Assembly (NCBI GenBank): GCA_963669155.1
Contig: OZ022576.1
Coordinates: 40,111,807 to 40,175,806 of the forward strand
Direction of reading: 5' to 3'
DNA length: 64,000 bases
From: Arbacia lixula
Lineage: Eukaryota; Echinodermata; Echinoidea; Arbacioida; Arbaciidae
Part shown: positions 43,467 to 56,450 of the stretch, piece after piece
Layout of the letters: the number at the start of each line of letters is the position of its first letter
Numbering within the stretch: the first letter of the stretch is position 1
The notes under the pieces: model-generated
Told to the model about the DNA's origin: nothing
What the model saw: only the letters and a program-made list of their open reading frames with translations
Databases searched by the model: none
Position numbers and translations under genes: made by a program

Positions 43467-43469
<3 letters not shown>

Positions 43470-43507
<38 letters not shown>
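43470..43507. repeat. (TA)n microsatellite
   Basis: About 19 TA units. Confidence 0.95.
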
Positions 43508-43510
<3 letters not shown>

Positions 43511-43633
43511 AATACACTGGTAGCATTTCTTTCCATTGTTAACTGGCAATATACATGATTCCAATATTTGTGTGTACTAATTGCCTCAATACCTTAATCA
43601 TGAGTGTCTACATGTTTGCATGCATGACATGTA

Positions 43634-43857
43634 TACTACAGCTCAAAGGAATTGACAAAGAGAAAGGGAAAGGGAAGAAAGGGAAGGAGCCACAGTTTTA
43701 AACCACGGTATATTTTGTCCAGTTCAGCATGTACGTGATGCTTTTTAGGCTAAAGCATCATGTTTCATGCTGAACTGGACAAAATAATGCCGTTTAAAAC
43801 TGCGGGTCCTTCCCTTTCTTCCCTTTCCCTGTATGCCAATTCCTTTGAGCTGTAGTG
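43634..43857. mobile_element. Palindromic TA-flanked MITE, copy 4 of 4
   Basis: A 224-bp foldback with (t/c)actacagctcaaagga ends and ...gagctgtagtg at the right; TA flanks. Several small deletions near the centre. Confidence 0.9.
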
Positions 43858-43935
43858 TACATTATCTCTGGTGGCCTACTTGAAACAGGTACAGTAATTG
43901 GCATGTGTGCCTGTGCTAATGACTGAATATGGCAG

Positions 43936-44297
43936 TTAAAGGGCATATACTGTACTGGAAAGGCCAAAATGTAATTGTTAGCAATCTTCTTGCCAATGGT
44001 CTTAAATTCATGTATTGTCTATTTTAGAAGCTTGCTGAAAGTTATTTGCCCTCAAATGATCCACATGTGGAGTAATGAATGATTAATGATGAAATCCTCA
44101 AAATGTTCGGGCCGAACATTTTGAGGATTTATGATTTAATCACTCATTACTCAAAATGTAGATCATTTGAAGGCAAATAACTTTCAGCAAGCTTCTAAAA
44201 TAGACAATACATGAATTTAAGACCATTGGCAAGAAGATTGCTAACAATTACATTTTGAAGGCTTTTTTGCCTTCCCAGTACAGTATATGCCCTTTAA
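43936..44297. mobile_element. TTAA-flanked 'GGGCATATACTG' MITE, copy 2
   Basis: TTAA at 43936-43939 and 44294-44297. Ends agggcatatactgtactgga and inverse. The centre cctcaaaatgttcgggccga + acattttgagg is a perfect palindrome. Arms ttgttagcaatcttcttgcc and complement are almost identical. Confidence 0.9.
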
Positions 44298-45042
44298 GGT
44301 CATTTGTACAAGACAAATACACAATTCATACATTACATTGTAATAGAGAAACAATGATGTGAATTCTGGTGTATTAAGTATTCTTGTGAGTACCGTATAT
44401 TGAGACATTATATCGATGGGTTGATTAATTAATTGCCCTTGTATGCAACATCACAGCTTGTTTATATGCTTAATTTGAGTGGTATTATCAATCCATGATG
44501 TCTATTGCGTATTGGTATTGCATCGCTCTTGTGAAACTGTCCCTGTCCAGTCCTGTGTCTTGCCTTAAATCTTTATTTGCCACATGTAATACACACATTT
44601 AAACTGCAACATCGTTACTTTGCAGCAACACACAAATTTCACACATACATTGTACATTAAGTGCCAATTTCAAGTGTACAGGTAAAGGTACCAGCAAAAT
44701 GAAATAAAAGAACATTGGGAAAGCACCTCCAGTTTAAATTAACCTGAACTTGCATATCAACAGCTAACAAATGAATGTGTTAAGGGGGTCTTGACAACAA
44801 TGTACATTCAACATTGCAGTAATGGGGCTGCATTGATATTGTATGGCCCATGGATGGTTAAGTCTACATGTACATGTACAGGTATGTAATACAGCTTATA
44901 CGCTGTAAAGCTGTTGTACAGAGAGTGTTCCACAACCATCATATAGATATGTAGTACTGTAGAATACTGGTAATGATTTCTATCTGCTTTTATTGTGTGC
45001 AGCTTTTACAGTCTACACAAAGCTTAAGTACATGTACATGCA

Positions 45043-45075
45043 CAGTTGAGGCCAGAAGTTTACATTCACCATGAA
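45043..45075 (+). mobile_element. Tc1/Sleeping-Beauty-type terminal repeat (solo or truncated)
   Basis: cagttgaggccagaagttta followed by cattcacc closely resembles the outer TIR of Tc1-like elements. No matching right end or transposase was found downstream, so this is a fragment. Confidence 0.6.
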
Positions 45076-47783
45076 ATTCAAAGAAAAGTTGACACTTGTC
45101 TAACATCACTGCATTATATAAAATATTTGTGCTATCATGACGAATTTGATATCAAACAAATGAGTATGTCATGCCCCTTCATCACATTGCTTTGTCATCA
45201 GGAGCTGAAAATGATTTAAGGTGTCATTTTTCCCCTGAAAATCGTCATATTTTATACAAATTAAAAATAAAAACTGTAGCTGTAGTTACTTTTCAACACA
45301 AACATTTCAGATTATACTTGCAAATTTTATTCATGTCATCCAAACTATATGTTTCTAATGGTACTGTAAGCCAAAACTTGTCTGAGGTTTGTCCAAGTAG
45401 CAACAACTAATACATTTAATGTGCGTTCCACCCATTACAACTGAATTACGAAGTGTAGACTGTAATAATGCATTACTACGCAGTAAGGGGGAAAGTTGTG
45501 AATGTATCACAAAAATGGCTTGTTTTACATGTAGTTTCACATCTGGTGCAGATAAGACAAGCATGTATTTTGTGAATAACCTGAACTTAATTCTTCATCA
45601 AGCTCTATTTTGAGAAAATGATGGGGTTGAATAAAATTCACTGACCTAATGCATTAATTTACCAGTCATGGAATATAATGCACACATCTACCCGAGATGA
45701 AATCTTTTGAATCAACCAGTAGCATTTTTGGGAGTAAGTGTTGTTACCCCTGGGTTGAACTAGTCAGTGGAATGTTGGTTTTACCCCAACTGACTCGCAT
45801 TCCAGGCATTCCATAGTGTTCGTGACAGTACATGTGTGTGTGTATACTGAGAGGCCTGCACATTTCTGTGCATGGGGGTGTGTGCACTTTACGTAGCGTC
45901 CAGCAAGCCAGTCTGAGAGGCGAACATGAACCTACCGGTACGGTCACATTTAGAGCCGCTGTCTGTCATTGCACTTTAATGCTTCACTACATTTGACTAC
46001 TTAAGGCCCCTGTCGCTGTCTGTCTGCACTAGATGGAGCTGCCATCACGATGCGTAATGTTGTACAGCAAGAACCGCATGCAGTGTACATGAGCCTGTGG
46101 AGATCTATTGTACATGTAATGTATACATGTTTAACATATATGACAGGGTTTTCTTCATGCTGTGGATACGTAGGAGCAGGACATATTATTGCCATAGTTA
46201 AAATGTTTCTTTGAAGAGAGGCTTCCTAAATGGGGACATTTTCTTTGAAAAAAAAGCATCAGTGCAGAAAATATTATTTGAACCCCAAAGGCAGAAAACA
46301 CCGTTTCAATGACCCTTGATAGTAAACACATACCAGTATCTACATTGTGTTGTTGCATGTATAGTTCATAATTGACCGTCTCCAAGAAGCAAGCATACAA
46401 GTAATTGCGTGGACTGGTTCAGAGTCAGGATGCAATCTCTTGTCTCCATGCCTATTCACATGCCATGTCTATGCACCATGTCTGAAGTGCTTTCTCACTA
46501 ACTTTGTGTAGACATGCAGGTTATCTCAGTGTGTAAATTTGCGCATCTGTGTGTAATGATGCAATTTTGATGTTTATTACAAGATATTCACCATGGAAGC
46601 AATCAATATTCAATGTTTGGGCACATTGGGAAGGTGCCAAGGGATCACTCTTACCAACAATGATAAATCTTGGAAAATTCTCCTTTGATACCAAAAAGAG
46701 GGATGCAGATGATATACATGTACACATGTAGAGGGATGTTGCAAATGGGAACAGCAAAATGAGCCATAATAAGTTCCTATCTACTGATGATGTCCCTTAA
46801 ATTTTAGACTTTGACTCCAAGGCCAATGAAGTTTGTTGCTGGAATGTATGTGTATCAGTGCAATTTTAGAAACATCATCAGCAAGCTCATAAGCCTCATT
46901 AAAAACATTTTTACAGTATATGTTTTATGTTATAGTTGGCTCAAACTGAAATGCACTACCAATTTTACAAATAATATGAACACTTTCAGATTTAACGATG
47001 AGCATTAATTACTGTTTCAACAATATTTTTGTTTGGATGTTATTAGTTTGGTATAAATCCACCTTTAGAGTGTGGATGATATTCTTAAGGCCTGGCACAA
47101 AACTCCTTCCTTCACTAAAACAATGTAGAGTTACTTTATTTTGGAAGCTCTTTCATAGAGTACCAAAGTGTGACGTTATGTGAGCATGTTGTCATGGCAA
47201 CTGGTTCTGAACTATGTGGATAGAGCAAGCAATGGTGATCATAGCGGGTACTCTCAATGGGAGTGCCTTGGACCAGAGACCTGTATAACAATGGATATGA
47301 AAACACCACTCCAGTAATCTGTCGCTACCTTTACTTCCCATTAAAACATCCACAAAGAAATCCTGGATTACTAATTTTGATCATGTACTCTTTACCCCAG
47401 TTTGCACAATTGTTGATTTTGAATGTGAACTTTCATGCTTTTCTGTTCTTTGATTTAAGTGAGAATTATTAACAACATACCAATATGCTTACATATTGTT
47501 TTTCTCAGAACTTTGGTGAACATGTTTGAAAAGCAATGCTGCCCTCTCTTGGCAGATTGAGCATACATGTGTATTGGAGATCAGTATGAATATTGACTTG
47601 TTGAGCAATCCTCCCTGTCTTATTCCTTGTTTCCATCATTCTTAAGCTTTTCTTTCCAAGTTTTGTCTCTGTCTCTAATTGTCTGTTCTTTGCTAGCTAT
47701 GTACAGCTCATTCTCTCTGTTTCTGCCCCATCTCCCTCCCTATATATATGTTTTGATACAGTTTGGATGCTTTAGACTATTAA

Positions 47784-47840
47784 AATAAAGTGTTGAAGAC
47801 AAGTGTGTTTTGTATGTATTTGTCTTTGCATTGTCTGTGT
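47784..47840 (+). promoter_or_regulatory. Candidate poly(A) signal with GU-rich downstream element
   Basis: AATAAA at 47784-47789 is followed after about 15 nt by tgtgttttgtatgtatttgt. The arrangement is classical for cleavage/polyadenylation, but no upstream gene could be linked to it. Confidence 0.3.
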
Positions 47841-48408
47841 GTGTACATGTATGTGCACATTTTCACACTCCCTCACTAGATAATCACAAAATGATATACA
47901 AATCATTGATAGCATAATACTTAACATTCATATTTTGAACTGATTACAGAAAAGAAGTCTACTCTTGGTAATAAACGCACTGTGGCAGTTGTAATGTTGA
48001 TGGCCTAAACAATCGTAGACTGTAAGCCTAATCTTAAGGGAGCCACTAACAGATTTGACTCTGTATTACAGCATAAAATCATGAAATGCACTCTAAATGC
48101 CAATAAGATGTTTTAATGACTATGAAATGGTCGCAGCAGGTTTATAAAATCAGGGTTATAGGAGCGCAGTACTTTAGTGATATAGCCATGTTGGAGTATG
48201 TGATTAAGAAAATCCATTTGAGATAATTGCTGCTTACTTGAAAGTTTTGACACGAAGGTAGAAGTTGATTTTTCTGATTGATCAAAGCACGGGAGATGAT
48301 GAAGAAAGTGTTGATGTCTCGTTCCACAAAGTAGATTGCATGCAATAATGCATGAAGTTCATGTGTGTGATGAATCAGGATACATTTTATCTTGTATCCT
48401 CCTTTACC

Positions 48409-49140
48409 ATCTCCCCCCCCCCCTCTCTCTTTTTTTTTCTCTATCTCTCTCTCTCCCTCTCTCTTTCTCTCTCCCTATCTCTCTCTCTCTCTTTCTCTTT
48501 CTCTCTCCTCTCCCTATCTTTCTATTTCTCTCTCTCTCCTCCCTATCTCTTTCTCTTTCTCTTTATTTTTCTTTCTCCCTTTTCCTTCCCTCTTCACATT
48601 TCCTTCTCTCTCTATTTACATGTACATTGTATCTCTTTCTGACCACTCCATGTGTGTGTCTGTGTGTGTGTCTTCTCTCTCTGTTTATCTCACTCTCGCT
48701 CTCTCTCCTCTCTCCCCTCTCTCCTCTCCCTATCTCTCTTTCTCTCTTTCTTTTTCTTTCTCCATTCTCTTCCCCTCTCCATCTTTCTTTCCCTCTCTCT
48801 ATTTGCAGTGTATCTTTATTAATATGCTCCATCCTTCATCTTTCTCTGTTTATCTCTCTCGAGCCTCGCTGTTTCTCCATATGTCAATCTTCATCTTCAT
48901 GTATGTGTCGATCCTGCTCCTCTCTTTCCGTGTATGACTTTCTCTGTCTGTGTTTGTGTGTATGTCTGTGTCTATGTCTGTATCTCAGTCTGTACCTATG
49001 TCTATTTCTCTTTTTGTCTGGCTCTTTCTGTAGATGTCTGTCTCGATATGTACATGTATCTCTCTCCTTCTTGCCCCTCTCTCCATCACTCTCTGTCTCT
49101 CTTTGCCTCTCTTTGCCTCACTTTGTCTTTCTGTGTGATA
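48409..49140. repeat. About 730-bp pyrimidine-rich simple-sequence tract
   Basis: C-run, then CT/CTTT repeats broken by TG repeats (about 48650-48672 and 48945-48985). The 274-residue Leu/Ser-rich frame on + and the Glu/Arg-rich frame on - are repeat artefacts. Confidence 0.9.
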
Positions 49141-49678
49141 AGCCTTTTCACTACCCTTAATTATTCTCAATCTCTAAATGTGTAGACTTTCATTGATGAC
49201 ATATGATCAGTTTCTCTGTGATGCAGGGAGCTGTAAATACATTTCTTGGAATATGAACTCAATTGCGAGTTGATCAATACCTCCTGCCAATGAGCAGTCT
49301 CCATTCTTGATAATTGCATGTACATATACATGTACAATATGCGGTTTTAATAATGAAGTGAAACTGCCAAAACATCTTCATTCATATTAGATGTAAGTTT
49401 ATAATTGATTCCTGATAGTCTCAAGCATGTTATGACATATTATCTACAACAAGGATATTGCATGTTTCCATCAGGTACGACCATCTTTACAGCATACAAT
49501 AGTTTTTGTGTTAACATTTTCTATGCCATTGTCACATTTTTCACCATTGATGTACATAAAATCCCATAAAATTTGTCAAATAAAAGGATCTGTTCCAAGT
49601 ATCTGAAATTGTGAAAAATAAATGTAGACAGATGCATTCATACTGTATAGACACACACTCACACGTACATACATGCAA

Positions 49679-49687
49679 ACACACACA

Positions 49688-49740
<53 letters not shown>
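49679..49740. repeat. (CA)n microsatellite
   Basis: About 30 CA units, with one CAA interruption near its start. Confidence 0.95.
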
Positions 49741-49741
<1 letters not shown>

Positions 49742-50679
49742 AGAACATGATCACTAATGGCAATTCAAAGCTCAAACTGGTGCATGACTATCACAATATA
49801 TTATGATTATTCTCTTGCACAAAAGTGAGGGATTTGCATATATTCATGTACGTTGTGAGTTGAGGTTCTGTTGTATCCCATGACATCCTGAATTACCATT
49901 TCCAGAGCAATGTTCAGAAGGATTGTACTTTCCCCTCATACTTACAATTGCAAATGATCATGTCATGTGGATAGAGAATGCCCAGAAGGTTTTTCCAGTC
50001 CACACAACAAAATCGTCAGAAATAGGTCTTCTAGAAAAAGGTGAAACAGAACGTGTGGAAACTTAGTGCATGGAGAATGGTCCTATGGACCACTGCACCA
50101 TGAACTACTGTATGACAGCTTTCTTTTGAGTGGTGACATTTTGTGAATGCATCAATACTCTGTAGAAATATGATATGTACATTGTATAGTGAATAAAATA
50201 GTGATGATGGAGGAAAGGTGAGAAGGGGCACATAAAAGAAGCTCTTGCTAATGTGGAGAAGGAAAAAATTATGCCTATAAATTGGATAGTCACTGTTGAA
50301 TTCTCTTGCTTTACAGTTTTACAACAGCTTTTTCAGCTGTGATTCAGATAGTATTGTTTTTGCATCAAAAACTGAAAGATTTTTTTTTTTTACACAGTTG
50401 CATGTTAAGTAAAGTGGAATGTCCCCCATTATAAAGTCGTTAACAGATAAAACCTGTTGCTTAAATGTTCTGTTTTACAGCTTTAAAGGCGGCACTACGC
50501 CGCCTCATTTCGTCACACAATTAAGAATCCATCACTCTGGACTGAGCAACTGTTCTCAAACAAGTGAGACCTGTCAAATGAAAATGTCAAGCCCTCACCC
50601 TACATTGAGTCTCTAAATGTCAACCATTACTAATTTACACTTCTTTTTTCCTCGCTTAAATGAAGACGATCGGTAGAGG

Positions 50680-50782
50680 AGGAGGGGGAAAGAGAGAGAG
50701 ATACACACATGTATGTTTCGAGTAAAAGAGAGAGACAAAAGAGGAGGAGAGAGAAAGTGCAAAGAGGGTATAAAAAGAGATA

Positions 50783-50843
<61 letters not shown>

Positions 50844-50855
50844 GGGGGGAGGGAG
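50680..50855. repeat. GA-rich tract, (GA)n and poly-G
   Basis: About 22 GA units at 50789-50833 followed by a G-run of about 17. Confidence 0.92.
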
Positions 50856-51627
50856 AATTACTGTGAAAGAGAGGAAGAAGATTTAGAGCGAAAGATATTC
50901 CCATTTGACAAAACCTGTTCTCCTTTTCGTAGCCTGCTCAGAAAGAATGATTGAATAAAAAACACATCTGCGCTGTGTGTCTGTGGTCGTTTTCACACCA
51001 AGAGTCATAACGGCAAAGTGTGAAGTTCATCATCCATTGAGAAGATGTGAATAAAAAATTATTGGAAGAAGATATCCTGACTGGTGGAATAACTGAAAAT
51101 TGTGCTTTGATGTGTTTGTTCATATCAATGAATTGTTAAATGGATTTTGTCTTCCTTGCCTTGTATAATTCCTTATTACATTTGTAAATAACATTGTAAC
51201 AAATATCAGCATGTGTAGTATGCAATGCACTAAGAAATTATCATGGTAGATCTTGAACAAATTGACCAAGGTCTTATATCATTTCTTGGAAATAATGTTC
51301 TTCACGTAAGTCACTGAACATATGACCCATTAAAGCATATTAAAAGTAGTGTAGTGAAGAAAACGTAAATGAAATGATGAATTCTTGAATTTTTTTTTCA
51401 TTATCATGTCTTACCGTGAAATCAACATACATTTCATGTGCACAGTATGGATTTTGATTGTGGATTGTGATGTTGAAAGAGGAGTAATCAATACAAGGGT
51501 CCGTAGGGAGTAGACTCTATTTATAGATGACCCAAATTAATCCATTTGTAACGTAATGGTCATTATGAGTGAGTTGTCTTCATGTCAGTTTTATCTTTCT
51601 GTATTCTACATTCTTAAAGAGCTTTCT

Positions 51628-52112
51628 GTGTCGGAAGGCATTATGTTACCAGGTTTTCTGTCCATCTGTCGAGATCTCATTTACGCGATGACTCAAAATG
51701 TAATTGCCTGAATTTCATCAAAGTTGGTGCAATGATAATATATATGGCAGGGTCATTTACTGATTACATTTAGGGTCATGTAGGTCAACGGTTAAAGGTT
51801 ACAGGTCAAGGTGAAATCTTGAAAAAAAACCCATGATAAATGAGAAATATCAAACTAACTTCACCAAACATAGTTAAATGATTATATGTTACAGGAAAAT
51901 TTAGTGATTCAATTTTGGGTAAGATGAGTCAAAGGTACATGTATGATGTAAAGGGTCATGTATGTAGGTCAAAGTCAAATCCTTAATTTTCACTTTTTAC
52001 ATAACTCGAGAAATAATTGATCAAATTTCATCAAACTTTGTACAAAGATGATATATGGCAGGACAATTAACTCACTAGATTTGGGCAATACTTCATTGTC
52101 TGTGCAGGAGGG
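51628..52112 (+). repeat. Degraded relative of the 18069 tandem-array family
   Basis: It opens with gtgtcggaaggcattatgtt and tctgtccatctgtcgagatc, has aggtcaaaggtt-like and tttcatcaaagttggtgcaa/tgataatatatatggcaggg segments repeated about 320 nt apart, and ends ggttgaggcatcc. Same architecture as 18069-19490 but only about two units. Confidence 0.6.
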
Positions 52113-52425
52113 TTGAGGCATCCCAGCCAACAGTGCAGTTTAATTTCTCGACTTTCTTGAGATACATGTATACTTGTAAACGTGTTTTTACATCTTCATA
52201 TTTTAGACCAGCAAAAGGGATACTCTAGGTATTTGTCAATTTATGATGAAATGGTATTAATATGCCATGGAAAATCAGTTTCAGTAACAATATTCTTGAG
52301 GAAATGCTGTAATGGTGTTTTACTTTGTGTGACCCGAAGGGTATCTTGAAAGGTCTGAACATAATCTGTATGATGGCTTTCTCCTTATTAACGGTTTAGC
52401 AATTATTTCTCTGTTTGTTTTGTAG

Positions 52426-52490
52426 GTCTTGGAACATGCAAGCACAACCTCTCAAGACAACCCAGAGTGTTATCTGATTGGTACCCACAT
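52426..52490 (+). other. Possible internal coding exon (unassigned)
   Basis: An excellent acceptor (tttctctgtttgttttgtag, ending 52425) precedes a 65-nt open block reading VLEHASTTSQDNPECYLIGT then H, ending at a GTAGGT donor (52491); a GTATGC donor 4 nt further would bring in a stop codon. Codon composition looks coding. No family was recognised and no neighbouring exon could be joined with confidence. Confidence 0.3.
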
Positions 52491-52608
52491 GTAGGTATGC
52501 CTTCTTTGTTTTGGGGGTGTGTCCTCTCTCTCTCATCTACAATTCCATAGTTTCATATCTTGTGCTAACAAATGTATATTGGTCAAATTCTGTATTGATT
52601 TCCTATTT

Positions 52609-52769
52609 AGGGCTGTGTTGCATATATAGGTTTTCAATTCTTGTAACTTAACATCAATGGTAACTACCATGGCAACAACCAATCAGCTCTCATGTTTGCA
52701 CATGTTGCCATGGTAGTTACCATGGATGGTAAGTTTCAATAATTGAAAACCTATTATGCAACATGGCCT
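52609..52769. mobile_element. 'TTGCAT-TTACC' MITE, copy 4
   Basis: gggctgtgttgcatatatag then ttttcaattcttgtaactta at the left is mirrored by aataattgaaaacctattat then gcaacatggcc at the right. The core is catcaatggtaactaccatg and its inverse. It sits about 120 bp after the candidate exon at 52426. Confidence 0.85.
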
Positions 52770-53798
52770 AGTACCTGCTCTGTGTTGTAGTTTTCTGTTT
52801 GTGTGAAAACATGATTCATGTTGAGTAGCTGTTAGCTTCAGAATTGTAAAACACACTACCACAAATGACACATTTAAAGAAGGTGGAGAATCTCAAAAGA
52901 ACAGACAAGATCATAATTTACTCTCGGAGGAAGCAATGGGTAATGTACATGTAGCAAAAGCTGATGCCATTGAACTCTCTCAATATCAAGTGAGGAAAAG
53001 CCCATTGACTTGTTATACTTGTCATGCACATATGGTAGTGAGAGGATAAAAGTTGGTCTACCTTCATCCGTAATATGCACCAGCAAACAGCTAGGAATCT
53101 TTTAACCTCGAGTCTAGCAACTAAATGGTTGAGTAAAACAATGTAACAACCACACGTGGAACGTGCATTGAACGACACACACACTGATCATGCTTTTTGT
53201 TTGATTTCAAATGCAATATTGAGTGATTTGTCTTAATAAATTGAGCTTATCTTTTTGTGTGATTATTTACAAGTACAGAATTTAAGAGACTTGTAGCCTA
53301 GAATGGATCTTGTTTTGCTTGTTTGTTTGACTAATTCTTGTGTTTGCTGGCACCTAGCTGTAAACATGCACACATGCCTTCGGGACCAGCAACGTACCAT
53401 GGCACAGACGTATATATGAATTATTCTATTGTCATTTGTCCTTTGTGCTGATTATGCTCTCATAGCTAATTATACCATATCGTCAGCATCTTATTAGGCT
53501 GTGGCGCACCTACTGTCTGGCATAGATGTAACACGGCATGGAGGTCACAATGCTGTAACTATATGCAACTGGGTCACATTTTATCGTCGCAGTGATTGCT
53601 TTGCACACAGTACACTTGTGGGAGGAACAAAACCAAACTCAGAAATAACATCCTTTTTTCCAAATTTATGTTTGATGAAACTTGAAGGATTCATAGAAAA
53701 CATGCATGTAGCCATGGTGATATAATTTTTGTCTTGCTTTACTCTCTGTAGTAACATTGATTGATCAATCTGTAAGAAAAATAAGGAGAGCAAAAGAG

Positions 53799-53866
53799 GA
53801 CCATGCGAGGACTTGAACCTGCATGTACTGATTTGCTGGGCAGTGACTCTATCCACCAGTTTAACA
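53799..53866 (-). repeat. tRNA-like SINE head, second copy
   Basis: The minus strand reads CTGGTGGATAGAGTCACTGC then CCAGCAAATCAGTACATGCA and GGTTCAAGTCCTCGCATGG. Resembles the head at 28702-28765, with a B-box match. Not a functional tRNA: the stem pairing is poor. Confidence 0.65.
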
Positions 53867-54289
53867 CTTAGCGTATGTTAATGACACAATATTGAGGAAC
53901 TAATACCCAAGGCTTCTATTCCCTTGCTTACTGGTACTCATGAATGACCAGGACTGGTGTTTATTCAAAGAGTTGAATGTTGAATATTGTCTCTCTGTGA
54001 AACATCCAACTTTCTGAATAAACTCTCTGAAAGTAGATGATACTTCAAACTTGTCTAGTTTTGTGCATGTAACATTCAGAGGATGTATTCATTTCACTTA
54101 GCACAATACTCATATTTGAAGTAGGTAATTGCTTTTACACAGGAAAAGTGAAAAAAAATCGTACTTAATAGATTCAGGAAGACAGAAGGTCACAGAGGCT
54201 ATTTTTCATTTGAAGTATATTCATTATCAGTTTTTAAGAAAATCTGTATGTCATTTCATTCAAACTCACATGAAATTTCATGTAGATAA

Positions 54290-54318
54290 TGTCTCCCCCC
54301 CCCCCCCCCCCCCCCCAG
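54290..54318. repeat. poly-C tract
   Basis: About 22 C in a row after gtctc. Confidence 0.95.
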
Positions 54319-54861
54319 AAAGAAAAACTGGATGTCAGTAAAATGTATTTGCAACATGTGTCCTTAACTTCTCTGGTAAACATGTGTTTCATAATTATAA
54401 AATACACTCCAATTTTCATGTACAATTTAGAGACTAGAAAATTAAGCACTGATTACATGTTAATTGTGGATGAAAAGAACACATATCAGGTACTCTCAGT
54501 AAACTTTTGAAATAAATGCATTGGCAATACAACATTCTTAACCAGGACTCCTGCCTGTATTGCTTTAATGTATTGAATTGCATACATTATGACCCAGTAG
54601 TACAATTAACATACATGTCTGTATGAAGCCTACATGTGCAAAAGCCCCTAACCCTAACTTTAGCAGGCCATTGGCTTACTATACATTTTCATGCCTATGG
54701 TTATCAGAGTTGACCATTACAAGCAATTTTGGAAACAAACTGATATTGTTATTGGAATTAAAGCATGTACATACTGTATGTTATAAGTACACATGAACAT
54801 GTACAATGTAGATATGACGTAACAAATTAATGTGATTGTGCCAAACGTAGTGACCGTACTT

Positions 54862-54900
54862 ACACACACACACACATACACACACATACACACACACACG

Positions 54901-54958
<58 letters not shown>

Positions 54959-54959
54959 A
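54862..54959. repeat. (CA)n microsatellite
   Basis: CA repeats with TA, CG and CAA interruptions over about 95 bp. Confidence 0.95.
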
Positions 54960-55954
54960 ACTACAAAATATGAATGATAAAGATGTATTTTGATCAGGTT
55001 CTTCTTCTAAATTCTTGAGTATACAGTATCTCTATAAATATCAAAATGTGTCAGTTATGAATGATAGATATTTTCACTGACGTCATTGTTTAACATGACT
55101 CTAAATATACCTGTCGTAGTGTATACCTCTTTGTTTTATGTATCACCTCCAAATCCCAGCGTTCATGTAAATGTCATAGGACTATCCAAGATGAATCGCA
55201 CATCAAGTCAACTCTGCATTTTTAATATGTCATGCTTTTGCCTTTGGCTGTTCAAATCACGTGGGAAGATTTTACTCCCTTCTTCTTCAGAACACCAACA
55301 CCTGAAGGAGCCCTACGCATACTTGATCAGCACACGGTTTGCATTGCCATTGAATGTACATGAGTGTGTATTGCTGTCTCTTGTCGGTGCACCACACCCC
55401 ACTAATGCACCCATGACATGTTGTAGAGATGATAGATGATGGACAGGGAGGGTTACCATGTGACCTAAAGAGATGCTTATCATGGCAGTGTGGATGTCTC
55501 TCCTTCTATCAAGCCTCCATGTCCTTGTGACAATTCTTGCAATCTGGGGTGAAGGGTACGCTCTCCTGTCTCTGATCTTTCTGTAGGATGATGTCCCTTT
55601 CAACCTTCAAGATCATGCAGTGCATTGCAAAGTACATGATCCCGTTTGCCTGTTTTTTTATTTGTTCCTGGCATCAGTTATGTTTTCAACTTGATATTCC
55701 TTCCTTTGTGGGAATCCTTTCATCTTAAGGGTAATGTATCAACATCTTGTCAACATATGAACATTGTTCATAATTGTCCTTCACGTACAGAGATCTTCAT
55801 GAATATACAGCAATTGGGGTTAGCTTGATAAACTTGCATTGTTCAGAAGCCATCGAAAATTGATATTTTCTGGTAACGCACCTATATGTACATTTGTGCA
55901 GCGTGATTTAGAAGTATACCTTGACGATGACATGTTTGAAATCTTACAATCATA

Positions 55955-56205
55955 GCTTCACAAAGCTTTTCAGAAATAGTGGAAAACTACCCTTGCTTAC
56001 GTTTGAAATGTAGCGACCATAGTCTACATTCCTAATCGTATTTCTCTTGTCAGTGCACGGTGTGCAGACAGCAGTCTCTGGTCTGTAGGCTACTTCTACA
56101 AGAGCCAGGAGGACAACCCGTAAAAAAACATTTAAATCTAACGATAACTTCATTTAAAGTGAGTTTCCAATTCTATTATTGGGAAGGCAGTGTTTTCTTC
56201 CCTTT
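55955..56205 (-). mobile_element. 'AGACAGG' TTAA-type repeat, reverse copy
   Basis: Reverse complement of the family at 36421 and 60471: gaatgtagactatggtcgct, cagagactgctgtctg and ccaataatagaattggaaac align with copy 1. Termini lost. Confidence 0.6.
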
Positions 56206-56404
56206 TCCATGTTTTCTTTTTTTTTTTTACAAAATTGCAACCTGCAAGGGTTACCTTGTCTTCAAATTTTGTTTCACACATAACTATCGTGATGTCATGT
56301 GCATAGCTTAACCTCCTCATAAACATAATTTTATGCACAGATAATAGCGATCAGGTACAAATAAGAACCATTCTCAGGGAATGGGATTATTTTGCAAGCC
56401 CCAC

Positions 56405-56450
56405 CCCCCTCCCCCCCCCCCCCCCCCAATAAAAAAATAAAAATAAAAAA
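56405..56450. repeat. poly-C and A-rich tract
   Basis: C-runs at about 56403-56427 followed by AATAAAAAA repeats. Confidence 0.9.

Larger units (their letters stand above)
44298..48408. other. Non-coding stretch with one good poly(A) signal
   Basis: AT-rich, no recognisable exons. AATAAA at 47784-47789 with a TG-rich downstream element is listed separately. Tc1 fragment at 45043. Confidence 0.4.

Noticed and set aside
48336..49160. 274-residue open frame on +
   Set aside because: Entirely Leu/Ser/Cys low-complexity from the CT/TG repeat tract; no start context, domain or splice sites.
55086..55439. 117-residue + frame with an acceptor at about 55287
   Set aside because: The pyrimidine tract is good, but no frame gives a recognisable protein or a clear donor, and the upstream part is AT-rich noise. 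It could be an exon only with transcript support.
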